Assembly (NCBI GenBank): GCA_008508345.1
Contig: QNGE01000118.1
Coordinates: 156,710-220,709 of the forward strand
From: Paragonimus westermani
Taxonomy: Eukaryota; Platyhelminthes; Trematoda; Plagiorchiida; Troglotrematidae
Length of the DNA: 64,000 bases
Direction of reading: 5' to 3'
Position 1 is the stretch's first letter; each line of letters opens with the position of its first letter. The translations under genes were made by a program, and so were the position numbers. The notes beneath the pieces were generated by a model, which saw nothing but the letters and a program-made list of their open reading frames with translations, searched no databases and was not told the origin of the DNA. Shown in pieces: positions 49,801-62,619 of this stretch.

Positions 49801-52436
49801 CACCGGAGTGAAAACAGGGACATATGAAAGGAGTTCAGCCGAAAATACAACATAGAACAACATCACATGGATTTACCACGGTCTTTTCCTTCGTCCGTTA
49901 AAGACTGGTGACTTCAGAATGTAGCGGCGAATTCTTTCTTTTAAGGAGCTTCCATGGCGTATGCATATTTCTACATGGAGTAACCGAAAAGTTTGTAGGC
50001 CTGCTGTGAATTCCTTGAGTAAACAACCGAAGGACATTGTTTATATGGAAGTCGATTACACAAAAGATAGGTTTAAGATGTGTGTGTGCGATAGATGCAA
50101 ACATTTTGAATGCCTGCACAAGAACTCTTTTGCGGTGAAGAATGTTGGAACACAGTTCGATGAATCCTTTGAAGATTGGCTCCTCACCATTGTGCACTCA
50201 TGTAGTAGGGCGTAATGTATAGCACTTTAATTGATCTGAGCGTTACATTTTGTCACCGACCCTCACAAAAACGCGCTTCAGAACCAAATGGCCAAGGGTT
50301 ATCAAAGCCAAACTCAATTGCACTTCCATCTTTCGAGATTTGATTGCAATCCCGAGCTTGCTATGGTCACACGAATTCCGGATAACCTTATCAACGTAGA
50401 ATTATCACATTTGTCTAAGTAAACTTATCCAATTTTGGTAGTATCATATCAGACTGCAAATGCGGCGATTCTAACGGAGTAGTTTTTGCGACAGTTACAT
50501 GGTTCGGCTCATTTTAAATTTTCTTTATCCTTTCAGTAACCTGATGTTAAACTGTCAGAAACAAGTTTTTGCCGTGTTACGTTTATCCGTTTAATGAGTC
50601 AGTAAAAACGGTCAATTTTTGACATCTTACAATGATGAAAACTGATTCTTTCTGATGCGTGACAATCACGATTCGCAACACAAAATCTAACGTAAAGTCA
50701 GATGAAGGTGCTTTCCAGTTGAATTGGTGCGAAGAATATTAAATTGCTTTTTTAATTATATGGAAAGTAATTCGAACTAGTAGTTACTGTGTCACAACTC
50801 CTGGGAAACCACATTGTTAGGCTGATGTGAAACAGTCGATTCAGTTGTGGAAATATTTGGCTGTACATATGGACCCACCTTTCATCCAAATTAAGTGTAG
50901 AAGTTAAATTTCCCGATACCATTCGTCTCATCACTCTGGTCACTCACTGCCACTTATAAAAAAGGTTAGCAGTCATAGGTTTCTGCGCGGTGAAATTGCT
51001 GTCACCAGACGCGTTCCATTCAAATCTTGGTTCTTAGTGCTCAGTTAATGTTGTGTATTAATTCATGAAATGAGAATTTTGAACAAGATGTGAAGATACT
51101 AACCAACGATATGTGTCGAATCTAAACCTAAGTTAATTAGCTATCCACCGTTTTCTACTAGTTGTACATTCACAATATTTCAAATTACTCGCAAATAATT
51201 CAACCAAATGACAGTTCGTCGAGATCAGTGTGCGTGTTAGTGATGCGACTTAAATGGGCACGGTGAATCGAGGACAGATCAGCGAACACCTTTCAGATGA
51301 TAATCAGTAAATAATCAATAAGTTGGCTTTTATTTATCACTTGTCAATCGTAACATACAAAGTGGACATTGTTTTGGGCTGCTTTTAATCTATATTTGGT
51401 CAGTGTCTTGCAAATAAAACCGAACACATGGAACGTTCGGTATCAGCATGCGTTTTTGAAATCAAAAGTAATTTACATAATCGATGCTATCTATCTGTTT
51501 TCAAGATAACACCCATTGTAAATGATATCAGAATCCTTATTTGTGAAAGAAAGATGAAGAGTAAAATTCACCGCTTACTTTTTTCGATAGGCTAAATGTT
51601 AGCCTGCTACCTGAAGTAAATATCAAGTATATTTCGTATACTGTATAAAACGTGTTAGCATCGGGTTCATTTACAGGTTTTTACAAGAGTTGAACAAATT
51701 AGTCTATCTGTGTTTCTGAATAAGTGTATTGTGCAAATGAGACAAGCTTATCGAGTTTTGTACCTTAACAGGTAATCAAACAGTGACATATTGCATAGTG
51801 TTCGTTCAAGATGACTTGGCAAACTGTTAGTGCTATACCGTGCATAGTGTGATAAAATAATAGTTACTGACATGCGGTTACACCTTGAAGCCTAACATTG
51901 ATTCATATTGTTTTCAATTCCATAAAAGAAATTCCACTTAATCAAAAGTAACCAAAGATGATCAGAAATGCAGAAGGTTGATAAGGTGATGAATTATTTC
52001 CAGCAATCTAATTATGACTAAAAACGCTGGACATCTTGTTTGATCACACTTGATCAGTTCCTGATGACTACCGTCTAGTCGACTGACAGATTTGCATCCA
52101 CCATCGGCAAAGGTTCTACCACTCCGACTTTCAGCCGTGTCCTACTCTATCGTACGTATGGAACCCTGTCACATGCATGGTGATGCACGTAGTATGAGAT
52201 GAGCGACGTTGGTAATAACTTGAAACGACTTTGGTATCACAGTAAATTGGCCTTAGAGTGGATACTGCCCGATCTATTTTCCATATTGACCTCTTGAACT
52301 AGAGTCCACTAGGTAATCGTCTTTGTTCAACCGAGTATATCCATTAACTCATGGTGTATGATTGACAACAACGTCTCAAAACAACAGGAGAGCTCTATTT
52401 ATTTCCACTGTACAATCTACACGTCTTTTTTCTAAG
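46851..52436. other. No assigned gene; includes a CpG-richer patch and one N
   Basis: The longest open frames (49898-50197 minus, 49961-50215 plus, 48156-48407 plus) show no known motif. A minus-strand segment near 50888-50930 ends in a good donor GAAAG/GTGGGT but lacks a convincing acceptor. The patch at 48320-48560 is richer in CG dinucleotides than its surroundings and holds a single undetermined base at 48434. Confidence 0.4.
48320..48560. other. CpG-richer patch, possible old repeat copy
   Basis: Contains CGCGCG, a run of seven C and a GTTCGAAA B-box-like string beside the undetermined base at 48434, followed by CTCCCGACCTGGCAA. That last string resembles the ATCCCGACCGTGGCAA block of the SINE-like family, but the likeness stops there. 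Plus and minus frames are both open across it. I would call it a possible repeat, not a gene. Confidence 0.3.
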
Positions 52437-52484
52437 ACGGCTGGGTGTCTGTCGGACCAGAACATTTTTCTCACTGAGATGCAG
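52437..52484 (+). other. Exon-like 48-base segment, plus strand
   Basis: Acceptor ACGTCTTTTTTCTAAG and donor ATGCAG/GTTTGC enclose exactly 16 codons in phase 0, reading TAGCLSDQNIFLTEMQ. Short exons divisible by three are a known feature of trematode micro-exon genes, but a single one cannot be assigned and no partner was found. Confidence 0.2.
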
Positions 52485-53821
52485 GTTTGCTTTGATAACA
52501 AAACCGCCACAGCCGATGTTGCACAAACATTGCGGAGTTCTAAAACAGTCCTTTATTATATCGTTTTGTTTGTAACATAAGTTAATGTGGAAGTGGCCAA
52601 AAATGGGTCTTTCAACTCTGAAAAATATCATGGATACACGTGAACAGCATCCATTTAATTATTCAGGGCTGTAAATCGTTGATGTTTTTTACGGACCATT
52701 ACAGTGTTGCCCAAGCAGCTTCGATAAATCAAACTTTGAGTGCTGTACTGGTTTACTACAGCTTCTGTATGAGGCTTTGAGATGTGTCAATTATTTGCAC
52801 TAGAATAGGCGGTAAATAAACCGCGAACGCAACTGCCATCAAACGAATGACACCGCCGTGATATGTTGAAGTGCAACAATTCATTAAATAGGTAGTGCCC
52901 TTGGTTTCAAGTTATCCCTGGATACGGTAATCTATGCGTTTCAAAATCAAACTAGTGCTGTTTGATACTTTACAGACAATTCAAATTAACAACTTTTTGT
53001 CTCAGTTGTATCAAATAACTTTACTACGCAGCACGTTGAAAAGTCAGAACCATGTGTTAAGAAATGGTTTATAAGAACCTACGGTACACTGATCATGTTT
53101 GAGCCAATAAACTGGTAAACACGGCCAGACGTATTACAGACAAATGCTATCAGGTTATAATTAGTTTAATGAGTGAAAAGAAATCCACAAAGACAAATAG
53201 CAGAGCAGTAAATTTCAGATGTTCCTATAAGACAAGGTGACCTCGAGGTCATACTTCAGAATAAATAATTTGTGCTATCCAAATCAAGATACTCAATTAT
53301 TTAACTGTAAAACGGTCTACCCGAGTAGTGTTTCTGAACCCAATTGCTTTTGGTCACGCATTTTATTGACAACTTTACCCTTGAGTTCTACACACACGCA
53401 CACAGAACAAAAGCCTGGAAAACTATCAGACTGTTGATGGATTTACGCGCGTTTGGTGACGTAGCAGTGGAATATATTTCACACAAAGTATCCAGTTATT
53501 CGGATCATATGTAAGGCTTATCTCAACAGGAGTCTTCACAGTGGAACATCATCGGTCACACAGACCACCAGAAACGAGAAAGTTCATTACAGTCACGGTA
53601 TCATTTTCTTTTCGTCACCTGATCAAGTAAAGCCGAAGCGATTGCTGTTTTCGTGTGCTTTGAGAACGTGGTAAACTACGGGTTTTTGATCCATTTTTGA
53701 ACAAATTTAACGAGTGGGTTAGATCACCACGAGAACTGCTCATATTAACTTGCTGTTTTTGGTTTTGTTACAAGCTAGATAGAATAATTAATGTGAGTTC
53801 CATTAAGTAAAATCTTCAATT

Positions 53822-53827
53822 TTTATT
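53822..53827 (-). promoter_or_regulatory. Poly(A) signal AATAAA
   Basis: AATAAA on the minus strand, about 40 bases downstream of the stop codon of the cysteine-rich terminal exon at 53868. The distance suits a short 3' UTR. Confidence 0.4.
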
Positions 53828-53867
53828 TAATTATTGAACAGAATAGCTTAAAATTACGCCTTGCACA

Positions 53868-54052
53868 TTAGCAGCGTGTTGGAACGGTCTTCCAAATTAA
53901 ACGGCTGGATTTTATGCACTGAAAGCCTTCAATAAATGATAAAACACAGGTCTTCAACAAACTTTTGCATCTGCTAACACTTGTGCATCCTCCGCACACT
54001 GGGTGAGAGATAATTACCAAACATTTTCGTTTAAAGCACTCGTGAATGTAGT
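53868..54052 (-). CDS. Candidate terminal exon of a small eight-cysteine protein
   Basis: Acceptor GGTTCTCTGTTTAAACCCAG starts a 185-base coding segment (phase 1 in) that ends at a TAA, with AATAAA about 40 bases further on. The 60 residues include YIHECFKRKC, HPVCGGCTSVSRCKS and a final TRC. The eight cysteines fall at residues 5, 10, 19, 22, 28, 35, 45 and 60. Such density suggests a disulfide-rich secreted domain. It does not match Kunitz, Kazal, EGF, Ly6 or cystine-knot spacing as I know them. The upstream exon, expected to hold a signal peptide, was not found. Function unknown. Confidence 0.4.
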
Positions 54053-56702
54053 CTGGGTTTAAACAGAGAACCGGTAAGTTAGCGACTTTTAACACGGGAA
54101 TTATGGTTGGTTTGCCCCTTTAGCGACGATCAACTCAGCATTAGAGTGCGATTGCGTTTCATTAAGTGAAATGAATACATGCTACTGATGGGTTTCTGTT
54201 GCGCTTGTGTACTGTTAATAACCTTAGCATCCGATGGATTCGCATAACTGTGTGTAGTTCTTATCATTACGATTACATGGAATACACGTTTATTGTCGCT
54301 CGCGTCTGTCACTGCATGCAAAACGCTCACATTCACCGGCTTCAGTGAAATTGAGGATCAATTCCCTCTGGTTTGTACGTTCTGGAGGCCCAACCAGCCA
54401 TCTGGTTGCTAGGACAACCTGAAAAAGAGTGTTACTCCTGAAACAATGTTGCATCGTTTGTTGAAGGTTTCTTAATCATTAAGATCGCACCGGAACACCG
54501 AGCTCTAAATAAAAAACATAAATAAGCCAGCAAAACACAAGTATTAAAAGTACTGCATAATGAACATCAAAAAAGAATAAGAGAAGGGAAGTGTAAAAAG
54601 AAATTTGAACCGGCAAATTATGTACATGAAATCATGGCTATTAAGAAAATAAGCAATGAAATGAAACAATCTTTATTCCAGGTCAAAGAATTGATCGGAA
54701 CCTACACGTGGCTATCGTAAAGAGGCCAACTGACTATATGCACACAATAAAACGTGTTTTTACCTAAACTCAACACTCTTCGGGGGAAGACTGTCTACCT
54801 CACAGTCCTTTTCAAAGGGGATAAGTATCACTTCAGAAAAATGTACCGAAACAAAGTTTACTAAATTTTATAGAAGAGGATTACCGAGCAGGTTCTTCGT
54901 GCTGAACTACACGAACTAGGCCTGCTACCCTTAAACAAGTCAAGGATAAACCCCCTGTCAGTCCTAGCCATTTGTTCTGTATCATTTTACTCACAAATGT
55001 AGTGTCAGGTGTGTCAGGGATATAACAAGAAGGTTATCGGAGCGCAGAGTTGGGCATTGCTTGACATGCTTCAGCAAGGGTACCGTCAAATCTGCCACTA
55101 AAACAATATTGAAGGACCGTCTGCTTATATATAGCTACCTGATCAGTTTCTGCAAGTTAGACTGGGCGAACTACTAGTTACGTTATTGGTATTCAATAGT
55201 TTATAGATCAACACTCTTTCTTTGTTCATTGAGAGTGAGCCCTAGCCAGCAAATTGGAAATACACGCATCTCTCTCCGTATGTTTGAAGTCTAAAAATGA
55301 ATTAGTGAAAATTGTTTTGCGGTTCATCTGCTTTTACACACCTCTTAGTCTATTTTGCGGAATCCAACTATTCTGATCAAAACTTTCCATTAACTCAATA
55401 GTAACTTGGAATAGACCGAACTCGACATTTGTTCATTAATTCTGCATGTAGCTGTTTTCGAGCAGTCAAATTTAAGATTTAAATGTGTGTTGTGCGAGGA
55501 TATGAACATGAAGTAACCTGGAAGATTAGCATGAAATATTTTATCAATTCTATATCGTATTGCCCACATCAGGCTTTGCTATCGGGGTGAACACAGCAAC
55601 CGCAGTTTAGCCACAAACCTCAATCTGACCTGAAAATCAATAGCTCGAAATTTAATTAACTGAACACAATTGAATGTCAATGATTCTGATGGGGATGGGA
55701 TTGCCGCAATCCGCAAATACACAAGAGTTTAGAAGAATCGTGATTTTAATCAGAGACGAGAGTTTATACAAAGGCTGTATTATTGGAGCAACAGAAAGGA
55801 GTGGGCCAACATACGCAAAAAACACTGAATGTCAGCTATCAGAAAGGTGCAAACACCGTAAGAAAAAACCAGTCAAATTAAGCTGTTCATTACGGCTCCC
55901 TGAGAATTGAAAAGCTTACTTGACACTGTCAGACCTAAACACAAGACGCGATTCTAATGACATGGAACCGGAAATTCACTAGGAACAACTTCGAATGTGT
56001 ATATTTATTCCGGTCATGGAATGCCAAAATAACCAACCAGGATGATTTAGCCCGGTGGATAAATACTGAGGAATCAGATTCCGGGAAATACGTTTGAACT
56101 TGCTTAAGTCTTAATCCAGACTATGAACCGAAGAAGCAATTTTTTTTCTTCAATTCGAATCTTTCTCCAGGAATATTTCTCCGGAATGCATCCTTGAAAT
56201 TCCGAGTTGATGAAAGAAACGCTAACATAGCTATGGGAATGTTAGGTTAGGACCGATAGGAGTTGTTGTGTTGGTTCACCTCTCGGACAAGCTGTATCGT
56301 AAGTCGGATGAAAGGTCGGTTGGGAATCACTGCATTCACTAGTGGTCAATCTATTCAAAGCATACTTTTGATTTGTTTTATTATCCAACTATCAACAATC
56401 AATCTTTCTGGATAAAATATGTGGACAGTTTTACGTTTTGAACATGAAATAGACAGTCTAGATGAAATGCTGATCCATTTTGATCCCGTTTCTAGGGCTA
56501 ATTCATTCAACGTTGAAGTGCAAAACACTTGAACATGTCATCTTTCCAGGCTTGCTCATATTCTGTTGATAAAGTGAACAGCACAACGCACAATGGATTG
56601 TTAAACAACTTAGGAAGGCAATAAAAATCAACGGTTTTGCAAAAGGAATCTACCCCAGTGATTCATATGGAAAACCTTGAAATGGTTCTTTTGGGTCTTC
56701 AG
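54053..56702. other. No recognised gene
   Basis: Open frames at 54130-54336 minus and 55674-55910 plus have no motif or trustworthy splice sites. If the terminal exon at 53868 is real, part of this is its upstream intron. Confidence 0.4.
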
Positions 56703-56792
56703 GAAATTTAAACGACAACTTCCGTCCAATTCAGCCGTAAACAGTGGTCACTGTAAACACTTTATTGGTTTACACCGGACAAGATTGATAAG
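56703..56792 (+). CDS. Candidate exon, plus strand, unknown product
   Basis: A 90-base segment with acceptor GGTTCTTTTGGGTCTTCAG and donor GATAAG/GTGCTT, open in only one frame (phase 2 in and out). It reads KFKRQLPSNSAVNSGHCK, then HFIGLHRTRLI. Basic and cytosolic-looking. It does not join directly in phase to the next plus-strand candidate, so an exon would be missing between them or they are unrelated. Confidence 0.28.
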
Positions 56793-57645
56793 GTGCTTAG
56801 ACAGCAAGGCGCTTAAAGGTGTCTTCTGGATGTTTAGTTTTTTAACTGAAGATACCAAACCTCAACCAAGGAGCAGTTAGGAATAAATTATTCGGTTTTT
56901 CATTACGTAGACAATAAATCTCCTAACGGATCTGTATCTCCATAAACATTATAATTTGCAATAACTAAGCTTACCTATTATACTATGTTGCGTTAAACAA
57001 GGTGTTTGATTGATCTTCCAGGTACAGCACAACGGTAGTTCAAATATCAACTAATTGCCTTGATTGAACTGTTCACCACTGAGTTTGATGAGTCAAAAAT
57101 TCACGTCGCACCACTCCATCAATGCGACATTCTCAGTTCCTTCTGAACCAATGGGATTATTTCCAGCGTCAAACCTGATGACAGTACATTGAGGAGGCGA
57201 TCTTTGCTACCTGTTTTCTCCCGCCATGTGATCTTTTCGTACAGCCTGCTGATTTAAGTCTTAATTGGATGTAAATTTTGTCTTCACATTTGTGCGATTA
57301 AAAGTGCTCGATTGAATTTGCTTAACGGGCGACGTTCGATAACCCTACCACAACCGATGTGCAAATTCAAGAATAAACCCTTTGTGCGTTTAGGTAATTA
57401 CTTTTACTGGCGTCGTTTGGTTTGCTCAACAGGTGTTTGTGAAGAGGTAGTTTAATATACAAAACAAAAAATTAGTTATCAAAAGTAATCATAATTTTTT
57501 AATGCGACTGAACAATTCTGATCAACCATCTGAAGTTGAGAAAAGACATTACTATTACAACAATCTACAGAAAAATATAGACATAAGGTTTAAGTTCCTG
57601 ACTAGCAAGCCAAAATATTTCATGCAATTTCCGTTGGAGATCTAG

Positions 57646-57807
57646 ACGATGGTAATCTTAGTAAATAAATTTGAAGAGGGAAGTATACATTCAAAATATT
57701 CCCATATCAAATACGCTAACATACTGCTGACTTGCAAACACAAAGAGAGTAAAGTACAGCGGGATAATGAAACGTCATCTCTTGCAGAAGTTATGGCAGT
57801 ACTGCAG
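57646..57807 (+). CDS. Candidate exon, plus strand, unknown product
   Basis: Runs from acceptor TTGGAGATCTAG (or from the ATG at 57649, in an ACGATGG context) to a strong donor CTGCAG/GTATGG, phase 0 out, 53 codons from the ATG. It reads MVILVNKFEEGSIHSK at the start and NETSSLAEVMAVLQ at the end. The opposite strand is also open here and has an acceptor-like string at the same place, so the strand is not certain. Phase 0 out matches the exon at 60749. Confidence 0.3.
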
Positions 57808-60748
57808 GTATGGCGAAACAAGGTGGTCCACCAATACGTAACGTAACGCACATGTGTTGGCAGTCTGAGTAAGTAAATTCAATCCAAGCATAGTCTACAA
57901 ACATTTTACTGATTTTGTAAACTTTTAGACAACTTACTGCATGTTCGGAGTCAGGAATAGAAAAAATTGTCAGGCAATCACGCCCAGTATACATACACGA
58001 AAGTTCTGTTAAAAATTTGTTTAGGGAAAAGGTCGATTCACTGGCTCCAAGTGTACTTTCAAGAAAACAGACATCCCTTTATTTGGAACAGATAAGCGGA
58101 AAACTGGGTTTGTTGTGGTGTACAGTGTTACTTCTCATTAATGTTAATCTGGAAATGTGTGTTCTGTAAATTTCAAACTGATAAGGTTTTTCAAATGAAA
58201 AATTGAAACATGAACTGGCCCTGTTTAAACACTTCATTTGAACAAAGTTATCCTTCGTCAAATCTCTACTTATGACACAATAAACATTGACAATTTTGCA
58301 AATCCCGCTCAGTTGTTATCAATCTTCAGGTTGGTTGCATATTTTCAGATTGGTTTGGTGTACATACTGTGCGCACCAACAACAAATGATACTGAGCATA
58401 TTGTTGAAATTATTTGTCAAGTTTCTGAACTTGTAATAATGCAGAGTGCTCCGAAATTAATGCGGTTTCGGTGCATTATTTGGAATAAGGCTTTATAAGT
58501 ATAGCTCTGAATTCCTTAAAATTTGCTAGTTCTGGTTCAAAACAGGTGTTCACAAATCCACAGTCAGCCATCGTTTTACACATCTTGTTGTCCAAAAGTG
58601 TACCAAACGAAATCTGCTACATGGTCTGTAAGCTAATTTTATCTGTGTCCTCTCAGCTGCATGTTTTACGTGAATTGTTTTAATGCAGTGCACAATCTAT
58701 TTTCCACGGTACACTGACATCTTGAATTTTTACTCCTCAGGTATGTTGAATAAGCCAGATAGATTTCCTGTAAACATGACTCTATGTATTTTTTTAGTTG
58801 GTGGCAGTTGTGCAGAAAATATTTGGCAGCTAGAAAAGTGAATTGAATTGCAAATCTACATTCTCCTAAGGTGCACTCAGAAGATAAATGTGTTCTGGTT
58901 AAATGCCCCCTCAGTTATGCATCTCTCCGATACCGCGCATTTTTTTTTATCCTCTTACCATCCGATCTTGAGTTGCAGCTGACAGAAAAGTGAGTAGGCG
59001 TTCGTTAACTCTGTAGAATAACTCATGTTGAAATCTAATTATCTTTGTTTAAAGCGCACAATTAATTGAATGTCTGAGGGAAATTAAAGTGATGTAGGTT
59101 CCAAAGTTTTCACAAGATAATGTGAACTGGTAAGTTTCCACCTACACGATCATCTTTTACGCGGTGAAATATTGTGACCGATGGTTGCATTGCTCGAACA
59201 ATAAAAACCGAAAAGGTACTGCTTACTGATTTCAGGCTGAATTTGAATCCCGGTAGGTCTCGTCAACGGATGGAGTACTGTGCTTCCATAATGTGAATCA
59301 AATGAGGAAAAGTGATTTGTCTGTCGTGACTGCTTTGACGGATGAGAAAAACAGAGTGTCATCAATGGAATAACGACCACCGTACAAAAGTATACTTCCC
59401 GGATCTTTAGTAACCACGCGAACTTCGATGAGAAGGAAGCCAAAAACATCATCAGAAAGATTATGTGGTCAGAATTTCAAACGGTGCTGCTCTCATATTG
59501 GGCTGTGTGCTGAATATATTGGCTGATCTTACGTGAGTACTGATTTAGTCAGCCTGACTGTATTGGGCCAATCGTAGGCCAGCTAACAAGAACCAATCAA
59601 AATTAACGGATACCAACTGCTCTTAGGTTCGGCTGGTTACCGGAGCACATGGAATGAAAAAACGGTTTTATTAAGGCTAACCACTTTTATGTTACACATT
59701 CACGAAGCCATTAGAGAAATTAACTTTCGAACAGAATAAGCTTGCAGGGTTCTCACCATAAACAAGGAAAACAAGCACCTGTTCGGAATTTCCGGTGGAT
59801 AATATTTTAAGTGACCACAGTAACCATACTTCTCGAAATCTTACTTGAAAAGCTGTCAACCACATTATTGAGGTTGACGTGATCTTATTCACCACACAAA
59901 TATCATGTTGTTTCCTGATTACCACTTCTTACCTTCCAGCAATCTGAAGCTCTTATATTCTAACTATCCTCCTAGACGTTTTTGAAGTCGATTACACAGT
60001 TCTGAATTTAAAATTTCACGTATGATCCTCACTTGCACATCCGTCTTATTTACCTCTAAAACCACGGTTTGCTTACAAAACAAAACTTTTCCGAGGACGT
60101 AAGTAGACCGGCCTAATACTATCAACTAAATAATCTGAAGTGAATTTTCCTTCTGGTGTACACAGAATCTAGTGTATCGGCATTGTTCTCAAGTTACAAC
60201 TGATCGACGATTTGGATGAAAACAATGCCTGTTGAAATTACCGATTAATTCCACATCCAAACTAACCGTATAACACCACCTGCTAACCTGAATCTCCCCT
60301 GATACTCTATTTATAGTGGGAATCATTGAATCATGTATAGGCAGTAAGTGTGATTTCATCAACGTTAACTGACTGAATAACAAAAAATAGTAACGCTGAT
60401 CTCTTCAGTTCGCCTCTGAACTTAGAGCTTCCGATATTATAGATGTCAACAGGCCCAGCATTTTCACGTCTATTTCGTGAATTGTATTCATCTGATCAAC
60501 AAGGTAGAAAACAATAAACAGCAAAGGACGTGTACATTAACAAAGTTATGAAATTCGCTTAGGCTACCTGACCTAGGATAATTTTGTGCACATATCAGAA
60601 TTCCACGGTTTTTCCTGGCATAGTTAGCGGCATTGATGCACAGCAAACGTTACTTTGAATCAGCTCAACCTATCTGTTCGGGGCTACATCGGCTGAGTAA
60701 GTAACGGTGATTAAACAGCACACACTTCAAGCTCTACTTTCCTTTCAG
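57808..60748. other. Possible intron; no recognised gene
   Basis: Lies between two phase-compatible plus-strand candidates. The frame at 58238-58498 plus has acceptor-like strings but no good donor. A B-box-like TTTGAATCCC near 59236 has no A box. Confidence 0.3.
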
Positions 60749-60857
60749 CGTTTTTATGCGCTCTTCATGAAGATTTCTACTGGAGTCAATATTGAAGAAG
60801 TAGCAAACAAAGTCAAACTACTTGTGTGCAACTTCAGGAAAATCAGCCAGTGTTCAG
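60749..60857 (+). CDS. Candidate exon, plus strand, unknown product
   Basis: Acceptor GCTCTACTTTCCTTTCAG and donor GTTCAG/GTAACT, both close to consensus, enclose 109 bases, phase 0 in and 1 out. It reads RFYALFMKISTGVNIEEVA, then NKVKLLVCNFRKISQCS, probably helical. The reverse strand has no matching splice sites, which favours the plus strand. Phase and strand agree with 57646-57807, suggesting one gene. Family not recognised. Confidence 0.4.
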
Positions 60858-62619
60858 GTAACTTGGTCGTCGTAACCGTCTTAAGGTATTCGGGATAGTC
60901 CTGAAATTAGACTATACCTGCTCTTCGTGCAACCTTAGTTTTATGATCATCTCATGAAATTTCTTTAAGTACCTAAAATATGAGTTGCCAGCATCGGTGT
61001 AATCAGGTATTCAGCTTATTGTATGATAGCTTCAAGGGATAGTTCTCATAAAGAGTTCGTGCTCAAAAATTCGTGACTAATAAGAATCATAACTATATCG
61101 GAAGTGAAGTGGGCTCCTTCGGCACCGATGCGTACATGTGCAACTGAGGTCAACAAAACACATAGAGCCACACTAAGAAAGTATCTGCAGGAGACCGGTT
61201 ATCGGAGTAAAACTTTGCAAGCAAAGCCTACAGGAAATTTAACGTTTTTAGAAAGTCAAATAACGCTAATGAGAGATATATGCACTCTTGGTTTTCAAAC
61301 AATTCAAGCCATCTAGTTTAAAGACTACGACTGATTATTGTGGATAAGTGAGCAAGAAGAGGAAAGTAAGGTACTATGTTTAAACCTAACTCTCAGAGTA
61401 CCTGTGGGTGAGAAAGTGACCGTCATGTTCTGTTAATGGATTATCCAGGCATGAGGTGATTTTGCATCTTATTGTTTGAGTTTTTCCAGAGTCTTGACGT
61501 TATTGCTTCTTTTTTCGTATTGGTTTATGGACCAAATTTTTATATCACATCTAGCTTCTCATGTACTTACTCTGTTACAGTTAATCCTAGCTCATACCTC
61601 TTCCGTAAAACGTGTGAATCTTTTGCAAATTGTAAGCTACTTAAACTTTTGACAAGAATCGTTTGATTATACTATTTATGGACGACTCACCTGGCAGATT
61701 GAGAGACACGAACAGAGTTTTTGAGGAGTGACATTGATGCACACCAACATATTCACTTGACGATCGGTTTATCTGAGTACTGACGGAGAAAGAAATATGC
61801 AGACAAACAATTTACCTACCGCCTATCGTCTGTTCACACCCGTCCGGAAAGCGGTTATCGCTAAACGAGCCTTGCTATGGTTCTCTAATGTAACCACCAG
61901 ACTATAAATCAAACTTAATTGGGTCTATTTTGTACGAGTGGTAAGATAAAGTGCTGCAAGTTTTGGTAATTTTAGTGTAAAGTGAGTAACATAGGAAGAC
62001 AAATCGATCCAAACAATCAATCAGTCAAAGCGAACCGGCCTCATTTGCACGTTCAGAACGCCATACCATCAAAGTATTTAATAAAAGTAGCTTATCCTCC
62101 TAGATCCTACTCACATATTATTTATCACTTTATGACTAACGGCGCAGAGAGATACACGGACAGAACTGTCTGAAAGAATATTTTCCAAAATGGGCGATGA
62201 CATCTGCGTTGCCGGATATCGATAGGGTTGATGGGTTACGCAAACAGCTGAACTTGGTGTGCTTCAGACAGAACAATTTCAGGACGACTTAGTTATCTGG
62301 TTTACATATTCAAGATGCATTTGCTTGGTTGTGAACCATACGCTACCTTGTAAATGGTGGCATCCTCTAAAATAAAGATTAATTAATCTATTTCCGCACA
62401 TCTAATATAAAAACTGAATACTGTAGATGTCACGTGAGTGGGTAATTTTCAACTGCCTGCATTCGCCATGCTCCTCTTTGTGAGTGCCCTGTAATTCATG
62501 TTTGCATACACGTCTACAGTTCCCAGTCCTCAAGCCGAACAGCACTCACATTTAATTGCAGCCTTCGCTCATAATCTAAAGTGGTCAAGTGTTTAGATTT
62601 GATTATTAGGTCATGCCTC
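60858..62619. other. No recognised gene
   Basis: Open frames at 61104-61316, 61472-61666 and 61982-62173 plus have no motif. The acceptor before 61484 leads to a stop in the phase required by the 60749 exon, so it is not its continuation. Confidence 0.4.

Noticed and set aside
56047..56100. TTAGCCCGGTGG resembling a Pol III A box
   Set aside because: No convincing B box at the right distance and no stem pairing.
59225..59280. TTTGAATCCC resembling a Pol III B box
   Set aside because: No A box upstream, and no match to the SINE-like family in the window.
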